From the NCBI RefSeq assembly GCF_029407905.1, contig NC_073637.1, positions 47,368,501-47,432,500 on the forward strand: a stretch of 64,000 bases of DNA, written 5' to 3'. A program made the translations under genes and the position numbers. How positions within the stretch are numbered: position 1 is the stretch's first letter; the number at the start of each line of letters is the position of its first letter. Of this stretch, positions 34,937 to 46,397 are shown piece after piece. The DNA comes from Bubalus kerabau. Taxonomy: Eukaryota > Chordata > Mammalia > Artiodactyla > Bovidae. The notes under the pieces were generated by a model. It was given only the letters and a program-made list of their open reading frames with translations. It had not been told where the DNA came from and did not search any database.

Positions 34937-36548
34937 CATTGAATATTTTCCTCGCCGGTTTTTGGTTGGTCTAGTGGTCTTTCGTAGTAGTCAAGGTTGC
35001 TTGCCTAATGATACAGTCTAGACCTTCACTCCTGAGGACTTAGGACTCATGCCTTTGTTAGGTCATGGCCTGACATGACATACACTGGCCCATTCATCAT
35101 AATCAGTGGGTACAGAACCCCAAGTAAATATTCCGGTTAATAAATGCTCCAACTTACCTCCTCTGTATAGTAACAATGCTAGCTCCTCATGGAAACCATG
35201 ATCAGTTACCCACACCAGTGCTATAATCATTTTCTCACTTGCTGGTTCACTAGCATGAAGATTCCAGAGTGACTAAAAGGTTACTCTAGCTTCACAAAGA
35301 GTAGAGCTCTTCCTTTTTCCTTTGGAGATAAATCCTTTAGGAAAATAGTTCCTCAAGTCCATCAGAGTCCGAGCACAAATTTTACATGTGAATTTCAAAA
35401 AACAGTGCCTATTTTATGTAAATCTCTTGCTTCTTAGATTCATGTATTTCACCTGTTGCAGACACAGCAGCATCTCTTGATCCTTGATTCAATATATTTA
35501 CTCTATTCTGACGATAATGCTGAAACCCTGAGGGCAATATTACTGAGCTGGCACATTAGTTGAGTGTTTAGTAAGCATTTCCACTATTCTAATAGGCTTC
35601 TTGATGATTGAATTTAAAATAAGTTAAGTAGATCCCACAGTTATGATGGTATTTTAAGCATTGTGTAAGCCTTTAATTGTGGTCCTAGTTGTAGCACTGA
35701 AGAGAGAAAAGGCAAACCCATATCTTTATATACAATAATTCCAGGAAAAAGAAAAGATCTCTCCCTCCAGGGTGGAAGAGTTTTGGTGCAATCAATCAGC
35801 ACCAAGCTGACTGGTTTCACTGAGGGAGGGGCCCATTAATGGTGCTATCCACAAGTTAGAAGCATAGACTAGGGAAAAGTTGGTTGGTGTGGGTGAAACG
35901 CTGGATATATACAGTTCACTTTAGATATGTAGAGTTTGAAGAATGGGTTAGAAATTTAGATTTATACATTCAGAAGATAATTGGGAATATCAGTATGGAG
36001 TTCAAGAGTGAGACCCTGGGCTGAGTAAGGTGGGGAATGAATAGCCTATAGATGGTCTACTCAGAATAAAAACTTCAGTCTCAGAGAGATTGTTATTCAT
36101 TCCTGTAGTTCTCTCAAGGATAATTCTTGGCAACTGTAAAGGAAAAGGGAGAAGACTGAAACTGAAGCAACTTCAGTCTGTGATACTAGGAAAGGTGATA
36201 TATTATGAGGATTCTTGGGATTTTTACTCTTGTTTTCCCTGATCATATAGCTGAAGTTGCTAGAATAGATCGTGGGTATCAATGCTGAATCAGTACTTCA
36301 TGTGGAAGAAACTATTTCCCTAAGGATCAGAAAAGTTCTCCACACTTACTTTTCCTGTAAATAACAATAACAGCTAACCACTTTTGAATGCTTAATATAT
36401 CAGCTATCATTTGAGTCTAGAACTTCCCTAAAAGTAGGCTGCTTGCTGTGATGGGTTATGGTTTGGTTGAACAAATGTTCTGGTTTTCCCAGTAATATTT
36501 TCAGTTTCACACTTCAGTAATATTTCAATCACCCAGTAATATTTCAGT
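34937..36548. other. Unique sequence, no gene seen
   Basis: No named repeat. A short word, cagtaatatttca, recurs three times at 36490-36548, just upstream of the Bov-tA. Confidence 0.4.
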
Positions 36549-36550
36549 GC

Positions 36551-36763
36551 CCTCCTTCCAGGTAGCTCAAACGGTAAAGAATCTGCCTGCAATGCAGAAG
36601 ACCTGGGTTAAATCCCTGGGTCAGGAAGAAGGGTTAAATCCCTGGAGAAGGGCATGGCAACCCACTCCAGTGTTCTTGCCTAGATAATCCCATGGACAGA
36701 GGAGCCTGGTGGGCTGCAGTCCATGGGGTCGCAAAGAGTCGGACACGACTGAGTGACTAACAC
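36551..36763 (+). mobile_element. Bov-tA SINE with internal duplication
   Basis: Sense copy. The B-box region is duplicated: gggttaaatccctgg occurs at 36605-36619 and again at 36631-36645, where the consensus has a single B box followed by gaagatcccctggag. The rest of the body is close to consensus and a short (CA)n run follows at 36762-36777. Confidence 0.9.
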
Positions 36764-37009
36764 ACACACACACACATTTCATTTTCTGCCCGGGGTACCA
36801 ATCTGGGTGCTATTATTAATGTGCCCAATTTCATTCTCAGAAGTGTTGATATCTATATTATCCAGTCCTCCCAGTTATAAATATGATAAGATATCCAGTC
36901 CTCCTAGTTGTAAATATGGTAAGATATTGATCCCTTCAAGGAGGCTAGACAGCTTACCATAGTTGGGAAACCCCAAGTTAGTATTCTCTGGCCTCATCCA
37001 TTTGTCTTA

Positions 37010-37200
37010 GTGTGCTAGGCAATGTTATAATTTTTAATGTGTGCAACAATGTGAAAAAGGTAGAGAATCTGGGCAACTTGCTTGGTATTATCATCTCAAT
37101 TTTAGAGGTAAGGATATGGGTTAAGTGGCACAACCAAAATCAAACTGGAAAAGAGAAGATAAAAATCCAGATCCCTCTAAATGATATCATCTTGCTTTCC
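37010..37200 (-). mobile_element. MIR SINE remnant
   Basis: Antisense MIR: gtgctaggcaatgttataat, a tattatcatctcaattttag block, gggttaagtggcacaacc and aaaatccagatccctctaaa. The overlapping 130-codon frame is a chance frame. Confidence 0.5.
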
Positions 37201-37511
37201 AAGCATCCTAAAAAGGACATCCAGTTAATTCATCCTATGCTCAGGGATGCCAATCACATACTCATTCTGTTTATGCTGAAATCATTTTGGGACAATGATA
37301 TGAGACTCTTTCGGAAAGAGAAATACTTCTTACTTTTTGGAAATAATTGTGCCATTTGGGACCCAACCAAGTATTTCAGAGAAGTATTAAAACCAGTGAG
37401 CTAGAATCTGATACAGAGTATAATTTATTCTGCATACAATTTACGTTTATGTGGTTCCTGACTTTGAATCCTCACATCACACTGAAACACAGCTCTCTTG
37501 TCAAGCACAGT

Positions 37512-37700
37512 TTCAAAGTAACTCAGCAGGTAAAGAATCTGCTTGCATTGCAGGAGATGCAGGTTTGATCCCCAGGTCAGGAAGATTCCCTGGAGTAGGA
37601 TATGGCAACCTACTCTAGTATTCTTGCTTGTTAAAATCCATGAACAGAGGAGCCTGGTGGGCTATACTCCATGTGATCACAAAGGGTCGACATGACAGCA
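37512..37700 (+). mobile_element. Bov-tA SINE, truncated head
   Basis: Starts inside the tRNA-like head (agtaactcagcaggtaaaga), has caggtttgatccccaggtca and the body to ggtcgacatgacagc. Diverged. Confidence 0.85.
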
Positions 37701-37935
37701 TCCGTGCAAAACTTATTTACAAGTAGTTGAAAAACACAATCTGGTAAAGACTTCAACTTCTTCTCTCCATTGTAACTGGTCACACAAAGAGCTTTCCTGA
37801 ATGTTTATCTATACATTTCAGTCACTAAAATAGTAATGATATTCTCTTTGTAGTAGCAAGAATATTTCTCTTTGCAAAGTGTAAGTTCAATTGGAACTAA
37901 TCAGTGAAGAGAAAATTAAATCACATATGATTATG

Positions 37936-38011
37936 GAAATAACTTTCCTGCCCTAACTCATCCAAAGTTACTAAGTTACTAAGTGGAAGAGTAGGGAATT
38001 AAACCCAGATT
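37936..38011 (-). mobile_element. MIR fragment cut by BovB
   Basis: Antisense MIR end: atccaaagttactaagttac, taagtggaagagtagggaat, taaacccagatt. It stops where the BovB tail begins, so the BovB inserted into the MIR. Confidence 0.45.
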
Positions 38012-39926
38012 TCAGTTCAGTTCAGTTCAGTCGCTCAGTCGTGTCTGATTCTTTGCGACCCCAGGAATCGCAGCATGACAGGCCTCCCTGTCCATCACCA
38101 ACACCCAGAGTTCACTCAGACTCATGTCCATTGAGTCAGTGATGACATCCAGCCATCTCATCCTCTGTTGTCCCCTTCTCCTCCTGCCCCCAATCCCTCC
38201 CAGCATCAGAGTCTTTTCCAATGAATCAACTCTTCACATGAGGTGGCCAAAGTACTGGAGTTTCAGCTTTAGCATCATTCCTTCCAAAGAAATCTCAGGG
38301 CTGATCTCCTTCAAAATGGACTGGTTGGATCTCCTTGCAGTCCAAGGGACTCTCAAGAGTCTTCCCCAACATCACAGTTCAAAAGCATCAATTCTTTGGC
38401 ACTCAGCTTTCTTCACAGTCCAACTCTCACATCCATACATGACCACTGGAAAAACCATAGCCTTGACTAGACGGACCTTTGTTGGCAAAGTAATGTCTCT
38501 GCTTTTGAATATGCTATCTAGGTTGGTCATAACTTTCCTTCCAAGGGGTAAGCATCTTTTAATTTCATGGCTGCAGTCACCATCTGCAGTGATTTTGGAG
38601 CTCAAAAAATAAAGTCTGACACTGTTTCCACTGTTTCCCCATCTATTTCCCATGAAGTGATGGGACCGGATGCCATGATCTTTGTTTTCTGAATGTTGAG
38701 CTTTAAGCCAACTTTTTCACTCTCCACTTTCACTTTCATCAAGAGGCTTTTGAGTTCCTCTTCACTTTCTGCCATAAGGGTGGTGTCATCTGCATATCTG
38801 AGGTTATTGATATTTCTCCCGGCAATCTTGATTCCAGCGTGTGTTTCTTCTAGTCCAGCGTTTCTCATGATGTACTCTGCATAGAAGTTAAATAAACAGG
38901 ATGACAATATACAGCCTTGACGTACTCCTTTTCCTATTTGGAACCAGTCTGCTGTTCCATGTCCAGTTCTAACTGTTGTTTCCTGACCCGCATACAGGTT
39001 TCTCAAGAGGCAGGTCAGGTGGTCTGGTATTCCCATCTCTTTCAGAATTTTCCACAGTTGATTGTGATCCACACAGTCAAAGGCTTTGGCATAGTCAATA
39101 AAGCAGAAATAGATGCTTTTCTGGAACTCCCTTGCTTTTTCGATGATCCAGAGGATGTTGGCAATTTGATTTCTGGTTCCTCTGCCTTTTCTAAAACCAG
39201 CTTGAACATCAAGAAGTTCACGGTTCACGTATTGCTGGAGCCTGGCTTGGAGAATTTTGAGCATTACTTTACTAGCGTGTGAGATGAGTGCAATTGTGCG
39301 GTAGTTTGAGCATTCTTTGGCATTGCCTTTCTTTGGGATTGGAATGAAAACTGACCTTTTCCAGTCCTGTGGCCACTGCTGAGTTTTCCACATTTGCTGG
39401 CATATTGAGTGCAGCACTTTCACAGCATCATCTTTCAGGATTTGAAATAGCTCAACTGGAATTCCATCACTTCCACTAGCTTTGTTCATAGTTATGCTTT
39501 CTACGGCCCACTTGACTTCGCATTCCAGGATGTCTGGCTCTAGGTGAGTGATCACACCATCGTGATTATCTGTGTCATGAAGATCTTTTTGTACAGTTCT
39601 TCTGTGTATTCTTGCCACCTCTTCTTAATATCTTCTGCTTCTGTTAGGTCCATACCATTTCTGTCCTTTATCGAGCCCATCTTTGCATGAAATGTTCCCT
39701 TGGTATCTCTAATTTTCTTGAAGAGATCTCTAGTCTTTCCCATTCTGTTGTTTTCCTCTATTTCTTTGCATTGATTGCTGAGGAAGGCTTTCTTATCTCT
39801 TCTTGCTATTCTTTGGAACTCTGCATTCAGATGCTTATATCTTTCCTTTTTTCCTTTGCCTTTAGCTTCTCTTCTTTTCACAGCTATTTGTAAGGCCTCC
39901 CCAGACAGCCATTTTGCTTTTTTGCA
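38012..39926 (-). mobile_element. BovB LINE, 1.9 kb, antisense
   Basis: Antisense BovB from a ttcagttcagttcagttcag tail to an agccattttgcttttttgca 5' end upstream of the RT domain. It has the longest uninterrupted coding stretch in the window. It is a close relative of the sense copy at 33490-34936, and the two face each other across about 3.1 kb. Confidence 0.94.
38602..39881 (-). pseudogene. BovB linker plus reverse transcriptase, two lesions
   Basis: Two overlapping minus-strand frames carry the protein. The first (39881-39552) holds the linker (RREAKGKGKKERYKHLN, KEIEENNRMGKTRDLFKK, TEAEDIKKRWQEYTEELYKK). The second (39618-38602, 338 codons) holds the RT: NYRTIALISHASK at 105-117, motif A FIDYAKAFDCVDH at 173-185, motif B QGCILSSCLF at 234-243, YADD at 275-278. 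The frames meet at an A run at about 39586-39591 where one base appears to be missing. The second ends after SDFIF at the same T-run lesion seen in the 33.5 kb copy, with the frame continuing at 38653-38372. Catalytic residues look intact but no endonuclease is present, so it is not autonomous. Confidence 0.9.
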
Positions 39927-39986
39927 AAGCCAGATTTAGAGGGTTTCAAAAGTCCAGGGTTTTGAAATGATGTTCAAAGATATCCT

Positions 39987-40129
39987 TTGAACATGGATAT
40001 CTTTGCAATGTCAATGGCACCCGACTCCAGTACTCTTGCCTGGAAAATCCCATGGATGGAGGAGCCTGGTGGGCTGCAGTCCATGGGGTCGCTAAGAGTC
40101 AGACACGACTGAGCGACTTCCCTTTCCCT
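39987..40129 (+). mobile_element. Bov-A SINE with 14-bp duplication
   Basis: The body runs from aatggcacccgactccagta to gacacgactgagcgacttcc. A perfect 14-bp direct repeat (ttcaaagatatcct) flanks the insertion at 39973-39986 and 40130-40143. The first ~25 bases (39987-40011) are not SINE and contain ggatatctttg, the reverse complement of part of the duplicated target. Confidence 0.9.
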
Positions 40130-40143
40130 TTCAAAGATATCCT

Positions 40144-40724
40144 CAGTGATTCATGTTACTCATCTGGTTCCCCATTGTTTTGAGGCAATTCCTCAAAGCT
40201 GATTTAAATCCCTTTGCTTGAATTCTCTCTCCAACTACAACTTTCTAATTTTCTCTAATTCCAATAAAGTACTTTCTTTAACATCATTAAAGTTTCCAGT
40301 TTCTCAGTCTCGTCTCTCTCCCAATAATCTAAAACCATTCATTTATTGATGGCTTTACTCTCTGATACTAGCCAGGTAATACTTTTTGGCCAACAATTTC
40401 CACAAAGCTTTCCCATAGTACTATTGGATTCCCTTTCTAACTATCCTGGGTAAACCCTACTGGCCCTTGTAATGAGATTCCTTTGTGAAGCAATGTAATT
40501 AACTAGATAAGAACCTGAGGAGACTTGAAGGCATTTGGTCACTGGAACAGAACATTCAAGCCTTGTAAATAAAATGCCATCATCCAGAAAATTTGGTCTA
40601 CATGATCCCATTTATTCTAGTCCATTAAGTGACTGGTTAAATACTTTGAGCATTTGGGTGTCAGCCCCTAACCATGGTTGTTCAGTCCCTTTTGAGCACA
40701 GATAATATTTAATATCTTAATGCT
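40144..40724. other. Unique sequence, no gene seen
   Basis: No repeat or exon identified. Confidence 0.4.
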
Positions 40725-40835
40725 AAGATCCTGCATGCCTTGAGGCAAAAAAATAAATAAATAAAACAGAAGCAATATTGTAATAAATAAAGACTTTAAA
40801 AGGTCCACATAAAAAAATCTTCAAGAAAAATAAAA
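40725..40835 (+). mobile_element. CHR-type SINE 3' part
   Basis: Sense 3' half: ctaagatcctgcatgccttg, an (AAAT)n run, then acagaagcaatattgtaata, aataaagactttaaaaggtc and cacat, an order I associate with CHR2-like SINEs. The tRNA-like head is missing. Confidence 0.6.
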
Positions 40836-40871
40836 TTTAAAAAGTTTCTTCTAGTAACATGAAATAAATCT

Positions 40872-40992
40872 TTTTTTTGGGGGGGGTCACACTATGTGGC
40901 TTGAGGGATCTTAGTTTCCTGAACAGGGATTGAACTCAGGCCCTCGGCAGTTAAAGTTCAGAGTCCTAAACTTTGGGCCACCAGGTAATTCT
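40872..40992 (-). mobile_element. CHR-type SINE
   Basis: Antisense copy: T/G run, gggatcttagtttcctgaac, B-box complement (cagggattgaactcagg), and a degraded head to ccaccaggtaatt. Flanks gaaataaatcttt and gaaacatatcttt suggest a decayed target duplication. Confidence 0.75.
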
Positions 40993-41167
40993 GAAACATA
41001 TCTTTTAATAAACAAATGTTTTTAGGTATTTCATTAGGAAATGTTTAGGTTGTATTATTGTGATACAACTATTTCAAGAAACAGGCTAGTGATGTTTTAT
41101 TAATATATTTAAAGATTTGTCTATTAAATTAATGAAATTCATCAATTTAAACAATATACTTAATCAT

Positions 41168-42448
41168 CAGTTCAGTTCAGTTCAGTCGCTCAGTCGTGTC
41201 CGACTCTTTGCGACCCCATGAATTACAGAACGCCAGGCCTCCCTGTCCATCACCAACTCCCGGAGTTCACTCAAACTCACGTCCATCGAGTCAGTGATGC
41301 CATCCAGCCATCTCATCCTCTGTTGTCCCCTTCTCCTCCTGCCCCCAATCCCTCCCAGCATCAGAGTCTTTTCCAATGAGTCAACTCTTCACATGAGCTG
41401 GCCAAAGTACTGGAGTTTCAGCTTCAGCATCAGTCCTTCCAGTGAACACCCGGGACTGGTCTCCTTTAGGATGGACTGGTTGGATCTCCTTGCAGTCCAA
41501 GGGACTCTCAAGAGTCTTCTCCAACACCACAGTTCAAAAGCATCAATTCTTCGATGCTCAGCCTTCTTCACAGTCCAACTCTCACATCCATATATGACCA
41601 CTGGAAAAACCATAGCCCCGACTAGACAGACCTTTGCTGGCAAAGTAATGTCTCTGTTTTTGAATATGCTCTCTAGGTTGGTCATAACTTTTCTTCCAAG
41701 GAGTAAGCGTCTTTTAATTTCATGGCTGCAATCACCATCTGCAGTGATTTTGGAGCCCCAAAAAGTAAAGTCTGCCCCTGTTTCCACTATTTCCCCATCT
41801 ATTTCCCATGAAGTGATGGGACTAAATGCCATGATCTTAGTTTTCTGAATGTTGAGCTTTAAGCCAACTTTTTCACTCTTTCACTTTCATCAAGAGGCTT
41901 TTGAGTTCCTGTTTACTTTCTGCCATAAGGGTGGTGTCATCTGCATATCTGAGGTTATTGATATTTCTTCCAGCAATCTTGATTCCAGCTTGTGCTTCTT
42001 CAGCCCAAAGTTTCTCATGATGTACTCTGCATAGAAGTTAAATAAGCAGCGTGACAATATACAGCCTTGACGTACTCCTTTTCCTATTTGGAACCAGTCT
42101 GTTGTTCCATGTCCAGTTCTAACTGCTGCTTCCTGACCCGCATACAGGTTTCTCAAGAGGCAGGTCAGGTGGTCTGGTATTCCCATCTCTTTCAGAATTT
42201 TCCACAGTTGATTGTGATCCACACAGTCAAAGGCTTTGGCATAGTCAATAAAGCAGAAATAAATGCTTTTCTGGAACTCTCTTGCTTTTTTGATGATCCA
42301 GCGGATGTTGGCAATTTGATTTCTGGTTCCTCTGCCTTTTCTAAAACCCCGGCTTGAACATCTGGAAATTCACGGTTCATGTATTGCTGACGCGTGGCTT
42401 GGAGAATTTTGAGCATTTCTTTACTAGCGTGTGAGATGAGCGCAATTG
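41168..42448 (-). mobile_element. BovB LINE, 1.28 kb, antisense
   Basis: Antisense BovB from a ttcagttcagttcagtcgc tail to an aatgctcaaaattctcc-equivalent position at the start of the RT. Minus-strand frames 41389-41832 (147 codons: KITADGDCSHEIKRRLLLG, CESWTVKKAEHRRIDAFELW) and 41890-42222 (LWKILKEMGIPDHL, QGCILSRCLFNFYAEYIM) and 42192-42416 carry protein segments in separate frames; the YADD region lies in yet another frame. It is inactive. Confidence 0.92.
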
Positions 42449-42935
42449 TAGTTCTAAAATTTTATGAAAAATACACTAAAAAGCATACACAGGCACATTC
42501 ATACAATCATATCAAATATATAATTGAATATTGATATTTATGAAGTGGGACTATAACTAGACTTACTTTTTCCCAGGTTAGCTATATATGTAAGATCAAT
42601 TTCATTATTCATTGATCCTTGCTTTGTAAGGCACAGAGTAATAGCACTAAGCTTATATTTGTGAGCATGAAAAGAAAAGTTTTAGAATGAAAGTGACTGT
42701 CAAATTCAATATGGCTTTGATCTTTACCTCTGCAAAAAAACAAATGTTCAAGCTTTGGTGTCATAAACTGTAAATTATGAATGCTAAAACCATAGAGGAG
42801 TTGTAATTATTCCAAGTTTCCATTTTTAAAAACTGTAAGTGGTTATCTCCACTTCCTACTTTAAATTTGGAAACAAAACAATGTAATATTAAATAATCAC
42901 TTTTACTGAAAGTATTACTGGCTCAGTAAAAGTGG
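42449..42935. other. Unique AT-rich sequence
   Basis: No repeat or exon identified. Confidence 0.4.
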
Positions 42936-42938
42936 AAT

Positions 42939-43152
42939 AGAAAGTGAAAGTGAAGTCACTCAGTCCTGTCTGACTCCTTATGACCCCATGGACTATAGCC
43001 CACCAGGCTCCTCCATCCATGGAATTTTCTAGGCAGAAGTACTGGAGTGAGTTGCCATTTCCTTCTCCAGGGATCTTCCTGATGCAGGGATCAAACCCAG
43101 GTCTCTGTCATTGCAGGCAGATGGTTTACTGTCTGAGCCACAAGGGATTCCA
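42939..43152 (-). mobile_element. Bov-tA SINE
   Basis: Antisense near full-length copy: agtgaagtcactcagtcctg to ctgagccacaagggattcc. Confidence 0.92.
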
Positions 43153-43258
43153 ACCTGGTTTAGGGTAGAAAGAATTCAAAGAATCAATAGGTCTTTCAAG
43201 CCTTACTTATCAAGGAACACTAGTTCAGTTAACAAATACTTTTTGAGCATCCATTTAT

Positions 43259-43475
43259 AGGGCTTCCCTGGTGGTTCAGATGGTAAAGAAATTGCCTTCA
43301 GTGTAGGAGACCTGGGCTCAATACTTGGGGTGGGAAGATCCTCTGTTGAAGGGAATGGCTACCCAGTTCAGTATTCTTGCCTGAAGAATTCCATGAACAG
43401 AGGAGCCTGGTCGGCTATAGTCCATGGGGTCAAAAAGAGTCAGACAGGACTGAGCAACTAACACTTTCACTTTTT
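43259..43475 (+). mobile_element. Bov-tA SINE
   Basis: Sense near full-length copy: agggcttccctggtggttca to gacaggactgagcaactaac, with moderate divergence including a mutated B box (gggctcaatacttgggg). Confidence 0.92.
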
Positions 43476-43780
43476 ATAAGCTTACAGTAGTTCCTGCACC
43501 ACTCTTGATGCTGTGTCACTATATGGCATTTGGTCCATTGCTTTGGATCACTATGATATTCAGTCTCCATGCAACTGTTTCATTTGGCCAGAGCAGGGCT
43601 TTCTGTCAAGGCAGCAGCGAAACCATTGGAGTCACTTTTCCCTCTCCTTCCTCTCCCCTCTTCAATCTACAAAGGCACTACTGGGATTTAGCCTCTAGGC
43701 AAAATGCAACCAACCTTGTTTTAGGATACCATTTGCCTGATCACCAGGCAAAATACCAGCCCGTTGTTTTTATTTCCTTT
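43476..43780. other. Unique sequence, no gene seen
   Basis: A 106-codon plus-strand frame (43505-43825) runs from here into the BovB tail. I see no domain and treat it as chance. Confidence 0.35.
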
Positions 43781-43781
43781 C

Positions 43782-44566
43782 AGTTCAGTTCAGTCTCTCA
43801 GTCATGTCTCTTTGTGACCCCATGAATCGCAGCACGCCAGGCCTCCCTGTCCATCACCATCTCCCGGAGTTCACCCAAACTCATGTCCATTGAGTTGGTG
43901 ATGCCATCCAGCCATCTTATCCTCTGTCATCCCCTTATCCTCCTGCCCTCAATCCCTCCCAGCATCAGGGTCTTTTCCAATGAGTCAACTCTTCACATGA
44001 GGTGGCCAAAGTATTGGAGTTTCAGCTTCAGCATCAGTCCTTCCAACGAACAACCAGGACTGATCTCCTTCAGAATGGACTGGTTGGATCTCCTTGCAGT
44101 CCAAAGGACTCTCAAGAGTCTTCTCCAGCACCACAGTTCACAAGCATCAATTCTTCATGAAAGAAAGCTCAGCTTTCTTCACAGTCCAACTCTCACATCG
44201 ATACATGACCACTGGAAAAACCATAACCTTGACTAGACGAACCTTTGTTGTCAAAGTAATAGTTCTGCTTTTGAATATGCTATCTAGGTTGGTCATAACT
44301 TTCCTTCCAAGGAGTAAGCGTCTTTTAATTTCATGGCTGCAGTCACCATCTGCAGTGATTTTGGAACCCCCCCAAAATAAAGTCTGACGCTGTTTTCACT
44401 GTTTCCCCATCTCTTTCCCATGAAGTGATGGGACCAGATGCCATGATCTTCGTTTTCTGAATGTTGAGCTTTAAGCCAACTTTTTCACTCTCCTCTTTCA
44501 CTTTCATCAAGAGGCTTTTTAGTTCCTCTTCACTTTCTGCCATAAGGGTGGTGTCATCTGCATACT
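43782..44566 (-). mobile_element. BovB LINE, 0.79 kb, antisense
   Basis: Antisense BovB from a ttcagttcagttcagtctct tail to a ggtgtcatctgcatactgta 5' junction just at the YADD-coding region. The minus-strand frame 44343-44543 encodes AESEEELKSLLMKVKEE and LKLNIQKTKIMASGPIT. An 8-base insertion (tgaaagaa) near 44158 and a C run at 44366 break the remaining frame. Confidence 0.92.
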
Positions 44567-45164
44567 GTACTCTTATTGAAATTTGTGCTTTCCTTTCAAT
44601 GTCCTACTCCTCGTTTCCTGGCCAAACTTTTCTACTATGATACTAATTATTAAAAGCCTCAACTCCATCACCTAATGCATTCTGACTTAAGAGTAACCCC
44701 TAGGAAACCTGAGACCCCTGTGCCTCATTCACATGGAAGCTTTTTATTCTCCCTTATTCACTCAGGCTCAGGGTTGACCAGAAAAGCAGGGCTCTCCCCA
44801 TGATCACAATGATCTGTAGGCCATGACTCTTCCACTCTTTTGTTAACATCTCGTATCCTGTGTGAATTCACCCGTGTGAATTTCATGTGAACTTGTCATG
44901 GTCTTCACCACTCTCTCTGCATTCATGATTGGCTTCACCACCAAGCCCACTATCTTCCTCTCCACCACATTTCCTGCAATCATTCTTAACAGCCTCAACA
45001 TTTCTATCTATCCATCTCAGTGGTCTATACCCCACCTCAATTACATTCATATGAACATCCTTTCTGCCAAATAACTGGGCCATTTTGGAAATGTCCTATG
45101 ATTCCAATTCACTTACTCTTAATATACACAATGAACCAGATCTCCATTACTTTCCTTCACCTCT

Positions 45165-45288
45165 TCTTTTTTAAAAATTTTTTCAGCTGCACCCTTGGGC
45201 ATGTGGGACCTTAGTACCCCAATCAGAGATTGAACCTGTGCCCTGCACGAAGGCAGAGTCTTAATCCCTGGGCTGCTGGGGAAGTCCT
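45165..45288 (-). mobile_element. CHR-type SINE
   Basis: Antisense: T-rich tail, ggcatgtgggaccttagtac, cagagattgaacctgtgccc, and gggctgctggggaagtcctt. Inserted in the L2 remnant. Confidence 0.8.
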
Positions 45289-45941
45289 TCCCCTATCACT
45301 TTTAAAAACATCCATCACCCTCTTCTGCATTGTGCTCCTTTCCCTGCTTAGATCTCATCTTCAGAAGTGCTTTCACCTCCTTGCAAACACTTTTAAATCA
45401 CTTTCCCCTCCTCTTTATCTTACTCTGCCATTCTTTGCCGGGTGAAAATCAAGCTTGATTAAACTCAGCTATCCTGTTGCTCTGTGCTTGCACCTAAGAG
45501 GCTATATGTTGCTGGAAGAAAGGACACAGGTATGCTGATAGACCTCATTTTAATTTATGAACTCTGCAATGCCTGATAATCCTACCACACTTCTCAGAAA
45601 AATTACTTCTCCATTCTCCACTCTAACACCCTTTTCTGATATCCAACCTTTCCTTCTATCTCATTCTCAGCTGAAAACATTGCAGGATAATTTCCCCCAA
45701 AACAATCAAGAAAGAAACAATTTCGTCTTCTCTCTGATGCTAGCACTTCCTTCCGTTTGCCTCTTCTTCTTGCCACTGTCTTCTTCCTGTTTTAATGGAT
45801 CAGGTATCCTGCTTTCGTAGAAAGCCTTCCCCTTCACTGCTGCTCTGGAGGCCACAATATTCCCTTTCTTTACTGCACATCATTTTCTTCCTCACCACAG
45901 GATCATTCATATTTGCCTACAAATTTGCTGGTAGCTCATGG

Positions 45942-46155
45942 GCTTTCCTGGTGGTTCAGATGGTAAAGAATCTGCCTATAATGTAGGAGACCTGGGTTCG
46001 ATCCCTGGGTTGGGAAGTTCCTCTGGAGAATGAAATGGCAATCACTCCAATATTCTGGCCTGGAGAATTCCATGGACAGGCAGAGGAATCTAGTGGGTTA
46101 CAGTCCTTGGGGTCACAAAGAGTCAGACACAACTGAGCAACTAACTCACTTTCAT
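45942..46155 (+). mobile_element. Bov-tA SINE
   Basis: Sense near full-length copy with intact B box (gggttcgatccctggg) and a small duplication at ggacaggcagagg. Inserted in the L2 remnant. Confidence 0.92.
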
Positions 46156-46397
46156 GCCTTAATACTCATCTTTTTTAAAGACCCCATAATTCTTTTCAGT
46201 TTTCATTTTGGTATCTGCTCCATTTTAAAGAACCCTCTATACTCACTGCTTCCCCTTCCTCACATTCTATTTGTTCTCAGTGTGACTGTAACTGAAGAGC
46301 CATTAACTGAAATAATTTTTTTCAGGGTCACCAACATCTTACATCTTCCCAAAGTCAATGGCAAATTTTCTGTTCCCCCTTTTCTCAACATCTCAGT

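Noticed and set aside
33490..39926. An active, autonomous BovB
   Set aside because: Both copies keep the RT catalytic motifs but lack the endonuclease and carry frameshifts or stops, so neither can act alone.
12983..44566. Evenly similar units suggesting a CRISPR-like or satellite array
   Set aside because: The repeated units are dispersed BovB and Bov-tA copies in both orientations with unequal lengths, each with its own insertion junction.
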